Shown one piece after another: positions 57,774-64,000 of a stretch of 64,000 nt of DNA (the stretch's first letter is position 1; the number at the start of each line of letters is the position of its first letter). Both the position numbers and the translations under genes were made by a program. The notes beneath the pieces are model-generated. The model saw nothing but the letters and a program-made list of their open reading frames with translations, had not been told where the DNA came from and did not search any database. Source of the DNA: Allium sativum (Eukaryota; Streptophyta; Magnoliopsida; Asparagales; Amaryllidaceae); contig CM060922.1 of assembly GCA_030737875.1 (NCBI GenBank), positions 319,897,456 to 319,961,455 of the forward strand. Reading direction: 5' to 3'.

Positions 57774-60700
57774 TGTTGGATCTAGAATAACCCTAGAGGG
57801 GGGGTGAATAGGGTTTTTCACAGTTTTTAACTGAATTAAAAACCAAACGAGATAAATAAAAATAAACAGATCACAGAATATAGCAGAAACAGAAATGCAG
57901 AAAATAAATCACACACAGATATACCCAGCTTCGGCAAAACCCTGCCTACTGCTGCATTTCTAAGGTTTCTACTAGGTGATAGAAAAGATCCCGCATACAA
58001 GACCATGTACACTCGCAAACCCTGCTCCTATTCTAACCCTACGCTCAAACCCCTAGACTGATCGATATCCCCTCGATCAGATTTCCCCGAATTACACCCC
58101 GTAATCCGTAACCCAGAATTTTACAGACTCTGAAACTGACAGCCAACACACTGACTGAATCTAGAATTTTTACAGACTCTAGACAACTGTTTGAATCGTT
58201 TGATTTTACAATACAAAATTAAAAACAAAAACAGAAGAAGCTTTAAAAACCTAGATGTAAGGAAGAGTTAAAAATAAGGGGGTCATCCCTTTATTAAAAA
58301 TACTTGGCTAGGTTCAACCCCATTAGGTCGGCCCCTTTCCTTTTTTTATTAAGCTCGATGTCTCTGGAAAAAAAAATGGCGGCCGATATCAAACTAGGGT
58401 TTCTTCCCAAATTGAATCGCTCGCTTCTTGGAACTGAATCTCTGTGCCGTCGAGTTGTCGTGGCTTTCTGATGCTTTCTTGCTCACTGATTTGTGGCTTT
58501 CAGGCGATTGAAACTCTTGTGAAAATTGTGAGTTATTCGAATTTTGTTTTTCTCATTGCTCTTGATTTTGCTGTTGGTTTTTGATACTCTTTTGCCGATG
58601 ATGCAATTGGTGTAAATATAGGATTATAAAATCCTAAATCACACTCTGATTTCACGATTGATGACTTGGCTGATAATTTGCGGTTTCCTCTTTTGTTTCT
58701 TCGATTGAATGAGAAATTTGCGGCCTTGAACACTTGATTACCTTGGCATTAAACTGATGCGTGATATGTATGATTACCTGGACTATTTATAAATCTTTAA
58801 ATTGAATTTGTCCCTTGCCAAAAAAATGTTTAAATCAGGAAACATATAATTCGATTTGCCACCCCTTTGAAATATTCCTTTATGCTGCCTTGATAGATTT
58901 GAATTGGCCTGATTGTTTAGGAAAGTGTTGCATGCATGAAAACCACTTTTGCCAAGACTGGACTTTCTGGAAATAATTTAGGAATGATTTTCTCTCCTTT
59001 GAAATGTTGTTTTGAAATTCCCTTTTGATTACTTGTTGCCGAGTTGGGTGATTTCCAAAATATTTGATTACTGGATTTCTGGAAAGAAATAAAGCCCTTG
59101 CCAAAAAAAAATATAAAACAAATCTTTCCCTTTTAAAAGAAGGTTTTCTGGGAATGTCCATCCTCCACAAATTATTGCATATATGTCTGGAAATAATTTA
59201 ATTTCCAATTGCAATCAAAATTGTAAAAGTTTTGAAGAACAAACCTTTTTTTTTTTTTTTTTTTGTTGCATGCTAATTTCTCTGCATTTGTATAAGTGAT
59301 GATGCTCTGCCATATCACAAAGTAGATGCACCATGTCCTTGAGTCACTTTGATCATGCTGTGATGCTTGTACTTGCCATGCATGCTTGAAACAAATCTTT
59401 GCATTTGCTTCAGTCTTTGATCACCCCAAAATGAACCTGTTTCTTGAACTGCTGCATATGTATATTCCCTTGTTTCTTGCATCACCATGCTATGTTAAAC
59501 AAACAAGAATCCTGTTGCACCATTCATAACTTGAAACATTCCACTGAGCTCGACGATATTGTCTTCATTGATATGTGCTGGAATTGATCACCACACATGT
59601 TTTGTAGCTGTGTCATTTGCTTGTCTCATTGGTCACCATGCATGAGTTTTGCTATTCGACCATTTTATGTTGCCAGCATTTCTTTGACCTTACATGTGCT
59701 CGACCACTTTGACATTTTGACTTAGTACATGGCTGTATATATACACTTGAACCTGAGCAGTATAATACATGTGTATTGAGTTGTTTGGGCTTGTTACAGG
59801 TTGAAACATGCACCACTTTTGAGACTGTCTTTGACATGCTAATCTGAACCTTGATGAAATGAATTTGTAAATGCAGTCCACAAATACCCGCCATTCCTTG
59901 TGCATGTATCACCATGTTTCATTGATTGTTTCCATGTTACTGTTATGAGCTGTTTCATGCTAGTCACTTGAGTTACCCTGATCTCCGGCCATTTACATGC
60001 TACTGCCACTTACATTGTAGGCATGTTTGCAAACATTTTTACTTGTGCTTTGCCGACTTGTACACTTGCATATTTTTGCTATCAACTCGGCCATATTGTA
60101 TTCACTACTGTGTACACTTGCACCATTTCGTGTACACACTTTTCTTGACTCTGTACATTCAATTTTGCACAATGAATTTGCTGTTTTGATTGTTGAGTTT
60201 CCTTGACCACTTTATCTTGAGTTGACTTTGTGTATTGCACTGAGTCGAGCAGGTCCATGTGGCTACTCCTCAGTTGCAATTTGATTGGCGTGGCAGTGCA
60301 CACGTGTACACGTGTGTACATGCAGCCATCAAACGAGTTGTCCCTGTCCCTGCATTGAGATATATGTTGTCTGCCTTGTGGTATTTACAGTGTATCACTG
60401 TGAATATCACAAGCTGTCTAGACACAGATTGATGGTTTTATAATTCAGATCAAGTCATGAAAAATGATGAGAAACACACCAGAAAACTGAGGCAAATAAA
60501 AAAAAATTTAAAATAAAATTTATATTTGCATGAATTTAGAAATTATTTCTGTGCAAGATACTGTGTGTGTGTTTCCATATATGACAGGTAAGCATGAAGA
60601 TGACTGGACTGACTGTGAGCAGTGAAGACTGGACTAATAGTGCTGACTGACTAGGAGGCTGGAGAAAGAAGACAAAAAAAAAGAAAGACAGCATGTGTCA

Positions 60701-61149
60701 TTGTATAAGCAACAATGTCAATAAAAAGTGTGTATATTGAGTTGTATGTAAATGATCAGTGATGTAGTGAAGAGCTTTGTACTGTTTATTTGTAATAAAC
60801 AAATTGTTTGAAATAAAATATTATTTTATTGTTGTCAAACAAAATTTGTTTATCGTATACTGTGTATTTACAAGTACAAAATCTGTGAAGTGATTAAATA
60901 GTGGAGTTGTAAATAATTGTACTGTTCGAGTGTTTGAAATATAATATTTAATTTAAATAAAATACTGTAAGAAAATATGAATATCTATACAGTTGTATTC
61001 TATTTAAATATAAATATAATATTCCTGTATGTGGTGTAGAATAACAGTACGATTTCAAACACATCAATAAATCAATAATAATATTTATTTGGTTGTTATC
61101 ATCAAACAAAAATCATATAATTGTGTATACAACACCGTCATATACAACA
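57774..61149 (-). mobile_element. SIRE/Maximus-like element, 5' LTR (3376 bp)
   Basis: Second LTR copy, followed on the right by TSD CAAAC (61150-61154) and CACTA-3 sequence. Confidence 0.95.
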
Positions 61150-61336
61150 CAAACCATCACCATGTCCAAAATAACATAACCATCTCCAAACAGCATAACT
61201 AACACCATGTCCAAACCGTACCATCACCAAACCATCATAACATCATGTCCAAACCATCATAACAAAATATATACAACTACCATGCATGTAGCAAGCCTCA
61301 CCAACTCTCAAAACACATCAAAACAAGCTAACCTGA
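61150..61336 (-). other. CACTA-3 3' non-coding sequence with ACCATGTCCAAA-type repeats
   Basis: Five or so copies of CCA(T)CA..AACC / CCATGTCCAAA. The same low-complexity sequence borders the SIRE-like insertion on its other side (50090-50144), as expected if it was one stretch. Confidence 0.65.
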
Positions 61337-62831
61337 TCAACTCTCTCCCCCTGAAGATGAAGGTGTCGTACCGTGCTGGGCAATGTACTCTGCCAATCGC
61401 TGGTTAAGCAACGCCATCTGCTTTTCACGGCGACGATCACGTTCATGAAGCTCTGCAATCTGTGCTTTCAATTGTGCGATTTCTTCCTTTTCCTAAGCCT
61501 TCTGATACATCTGCTGAGATGCTGTAATCTGTATATAATTTCAGATTTTCAGAATTTCATAATAGTAGTTCGAATACATTTGAGTTTTTATTATAAATTA
61601 TTACCTCTAGATTTCCATAACCGTATCGTCTGTTTCGGGTAGCAGGATCCATGACAGCATCAAATATCTTGTCCTCATCTTCCTTGGTCAGCTCAGTCCT
61701 CCCTGTAGCTTCCAATACATGCGCCCTTTGCTCCTGAAGTTTCTCCTGTTAAACAAAAATAAAATAAATTTAGATAACACTATTTTAATTAAATTATAAG
61801 TCTACTTAACTATTTTATACTTACGTGTCTCTCACGCGCCTTATCATCATGGTCCCAAGTGTACGAAACTGAGCCTGTGTCGTCAGTCTGACTCAATGCA
61901 TGTGTATGCTCGAAAACATCCCAGTACGACACATGAGCCATACGTGCTCTCTCCTGAAATAAGCATGCACACATGTAAATTAAAACTTAAACTTAAATCA
62001 ACTATTAATTTTAACTAGTTATGAATTAAAATTTTAAACTATGCAATTACAAAATATACCAGATCCTCACGATGATGCTGAAATGACTGGGACCCACCTC
62101 GATGCGTAACCGGATTCTTGCTCCTATTAGCTGCATTTCTCTCAGACGAGGCCTATACATTTAAATTTAAAAAAATGTCTTAGTCTAAATCACATACTAA
62201 TTGAATAGAATAATTTAAATTAAAAATATGCAGTAAAATTTACCAGAAAGTCCTCATTACTATTCCATTAAGTAAGTAGATCATTCCACACTGACTCGCT
62301 CACCCAAGACTGCCTTTTCCCACCTGATTTTAAAGTGTTCATTGTTTGTCTGTAATTTGCTGCCACTTTATTGTTCCAGTGGTGCTTAACGAGATCCAAA
62401 TCCGTCTCCTGGAGATCCACCACACCCTGCGTTTTTTATATAAATAGCATACATATAAAGTTATCAAATAGGAGCATGTACTTAATATAAGAAATGTTAT
62501 ATCATACATACGTACCAAAAAATCCTGCCATATGGTCTCCTTAACTAAGTTGGGTATCGAGCTCCAAGCGGGCCAACATGCAGTCATGCGGGCCTGATAA
62601 GCACGTTTTGATATCCTCAAAACGGTATTGGACGGCTCCAACTCAAACCCCATGTGTTAAACGGGAAAAAAGTACATGGTTGCTAGAACAACAATTTAAA
62701 TAATTTATTGTACTTAAATTAAATTTATACTAAAAACTTAGTTTTTACCCTTTTGATGCTTTTGGCTTAAGCCAGACCACATGACCGGATAACTCCGACG
62801 ATGGACCACCCTCCTCGCCACCTGACGCCAT
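61337..62831 (-). pseudogene. CACTA-3 TNPA-like protein (Transposase_24 family), two stops
   Basis: Minus strand, start ATG 62831 (MASGGEEGGPSSELSGHVVW). Exons by GT-AG signals: 62749-62831; about 62516-62655 (RMTACWPAWSSIPNLVKETI); about 62240-62426 (VKHHWNNKVAANYRQTM); 62060-62152 (NRSKNPVTHRGGSQSFQHHR); 61825-61953 (ERARMAHVSYWDVFEHTHAL); 61605-61745 (EDKIFDAVMDPATRNRRYGY); 61337-61528, a coiled coil ending before TGA 61337-61339. The W..IP..VK, NRSK, G.QSF..HR and YW..FE.TH pattern is Transposase_24, the DNA-binding partner of TNP2 in plant En/Spm elements. In-frame stops lie near 62270 and at 61493-61495. Exon 2 start is uncertain. Confidence 0.8.
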
Positions 62832-63198
62832 ACCTGTTACAAACAAAAACATAACAAAACATAACATGACATAACAAGATGTAACATAACATAACATGAA
62901 CGACCTATATGTAAAAACATGGTATTAGATTACATGAGTACTTGATAATAGAAATGTCATAACATGAGTACAAGTTTATTTCATAGAAGTGTTAAATATA
63001 AGTTTGATTCATAGATTTGTCTAGTTAACATATGATCGAGTTTGATTCATAGAAGTGTTAAATATAAGTTTGATTCATAGATATGTCTAGTTAACATATG
63101 AGTTTGATTCATAGAAATGTCATAAAAATAAATATATGGTTACTTGATAATAGAAATGTCATAACATAAATTTACCTTTTGAAAATGAGGAGTATTAG
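62832..63198. repeat. Spacer between the two CACTA-3 genes, with tandem repeats
   Basis: GTTTGATTCATAGAAGTG through CTAGTTAACATATGA is repeated with a 65-bp period (62974-63118). The flanking TACTTGATAATAGAAATGTC occurs on both sides (62940, 63141). No coding sequence. Confidence 0.8.
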
Positions 63199-63955
63199 TT
63201 AGTCGTCCTCATCACTTTCAGATTCCGACTCTATTTCCTCCTCCATATGTGGTTCATCTGAAGTCTCAAATACATCAATTAATGCATTAGATTCATCATT
63301 TAGAGGTCCAAAATCTGTTTGATCGTCGGTTATTACTATTTCTGCATTTTCCTTGACGTCTGCTTGATAAGCTTGGTCATCGGGAATATTACGCCCGTCA
63401 AATGTAAACCTTGCTTTTGTTTTGAAACCAGCCCGCCAATCTATTTTGTCTCTTCTCATAGAAGGATAAGGAGCATAATATACTTGAAGAGCCTGTTTGG
63501 CAAGTACGAAAGGGTCGTACTTATAATAATGGGACGTATGTCTTACTTCTATAAGATTATATTTTAGGTGCACGTTGATTCCAGAACCTGGAACGTTGCT
63601 GAACCAGTTGCATTTAAACAAAAATACTTCTTCTGCGGGTCTTGTGAAATATGTCACTTGCAGAATCTGGTTTAGCACGCCATAAAAATCGTGTATATGG
63701 TCATTTGGATCATCACTATCTTTAACAAATACACCGCTATTGTCAGTTAATTTTTCAGCACCATATTCTTTAGTGTTAAATTTATATCCATTGACAAAGA
63801 ATATTAGATATGTCTTCACATTTCTTTTAGGTCCCAATGCCAAATGTTTCAATCCTTCATCCACAATACAATTTGTTGGATCAAAAACATAATTAGTAAA
63901 CCAACTAGCGAATTCTTTGCTGATATCGCCGTTTGGATACTGTGATTCACAAATG
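63199..63955 (-). CDS. CACTA-3 TNP2-like transposase, C-terminal exon (DUF4216 region), partial
   Basis: Minus strand. The frame is open from an ATG at 63972, but TTGCAG|CATTTG gives a splice acceptor and exon start at 63955, preceded by an in-frame stop upstream of the ATG, so this is most likely a downstream exon of a larger gene. Seen: FASWFTNYVF; LALGPKRNVKTYLIFFVNGY; NSGVFVKDSDD; HDFYGVLNQILQVTYF; VFLFKCNWFSN; YKYDPFVLAKQALQVYYAPY; an acidic C-terminus (ESESESDEDD). Known: GP...V..Y....VNGY.F.T, NSGV, YYG, LF.C.W and DPFVLA.QA.QV.Y..YP are the hallmarks of DUF4216 at the end of plant TNP2-type transposases, which cut the element ends. No stops or shifts. The catalytic domain is beyond the window. 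Confidence 0.88.
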
Positions 63956-64000
63956 CTGCAATTATAGGACATACGTTACATATATGATTAAAGATACAAT

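Larger units (their letters stand above)
49677..64000 (-). mobile_element. CACTA-3: autonomous-type CACTA (En/Spm) element, continues past the window
   Basis: One end is at 49677: CACTACAAGAGGAAC, followed by subterminal CCAACGGC repeats. Its minus-strand genes lie at 61337-62831 (Transposase_24/TNPA-like) and from 63199 to the window end (TNP2-like). An 11-kb LTR element (50145-61149) with a perfect TSD sits in its 3' non-coding part. The other end is outside the window. TCT (49674-49676) would be one copy of the expected 3-bp TSD. Confidence 0.85.

Overview
The window is plant (angiosperm) nuclear DNA, gene-poor and built almost entirely of nested transposable elements. The evidence is the mixture of families: a chromodomain Ty3/gypsy element with 3-4 kb LTRs, several Ty1/copia elements primed by initiator tRNA-Met, CACTA elements with TNP2-like and Transposase_24-like genes, and hAT-like and Mutator-like non-autonomous elements. 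Base composition and the density of nested insertions suggest pericentromeric or other heterochromatic sequence. I cannot name the species. I see no convincing host gene, tRNA or rRNA.

Layout from left to right. (1) 1-7972: 3' part of a Tekay/Del-like chromovirus with an open Gag-Pol frame and a 3.16-kb 3' LTR. (2) 7973-11336: decayed minus-strand copia element (A), carrying a 757-bp hAT-like element (9269-10025) with a perfect 8-bp target duplication. (3) 11380-21299: decayed plus-strand copia element (B), split at its gag by a 5.9-kb CACTA element (CACTA-1, 11788-17675) that carries a GRF zinc-finger ORF. (4) 21300-22457: a cluster of copia LTRs with one ~380-bp arm inverted. (5) 22458-23440: 5' fragment of a minus-strand copia element (C). 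(6) about 24480-35622: a decayed CACTA-like unit (CACTA-2) whose last exon resembles a plant DUF8039 domain; it holds repeated intron-like units, a foldback element, a Mutator-like element (27164-28377, 9-bp TSD) and a 2.1-kb non-autonomous LTR element (28635-30734, 5-bp TSD). (7) 36380-39119: small copia element F with a chimeric leader. (8) 39157-49205: minus-strand copia element E, interrupted by a 4.4-kb solo LTR of the Tekay family (41829-46265, TSD TTAGT). (9) 49677 to the window end: minus-strand CACTA element (CACTA-3) with Transposase_24-like and TNP2-like genes, split by a young 11-kb SIRE/Maximus-like element that encodes only Gag (50145-61149, TSD CAAAC).

The elements can be ordered in time by nesting: hAT and Tekay after copia A; CACTA-1 after copia B; the solo LTR after copia E; the SIRE-like element after CACTA-3. 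The SIRE-like LTRs differ by only about ten substitutions by eye, so that insertion is recent.

The most notable signal is in the Tekay-family LTRs. Two elements each carry two hairpins with a conserved ~33-nt loop on stems of completely different sequence that still pair in all four copies. Next to them lies an array of GGTTAAGT/ACTTAACC hairpins, with paired substitutions, that has grown from 2 units in one LTR to about 18 in the other.
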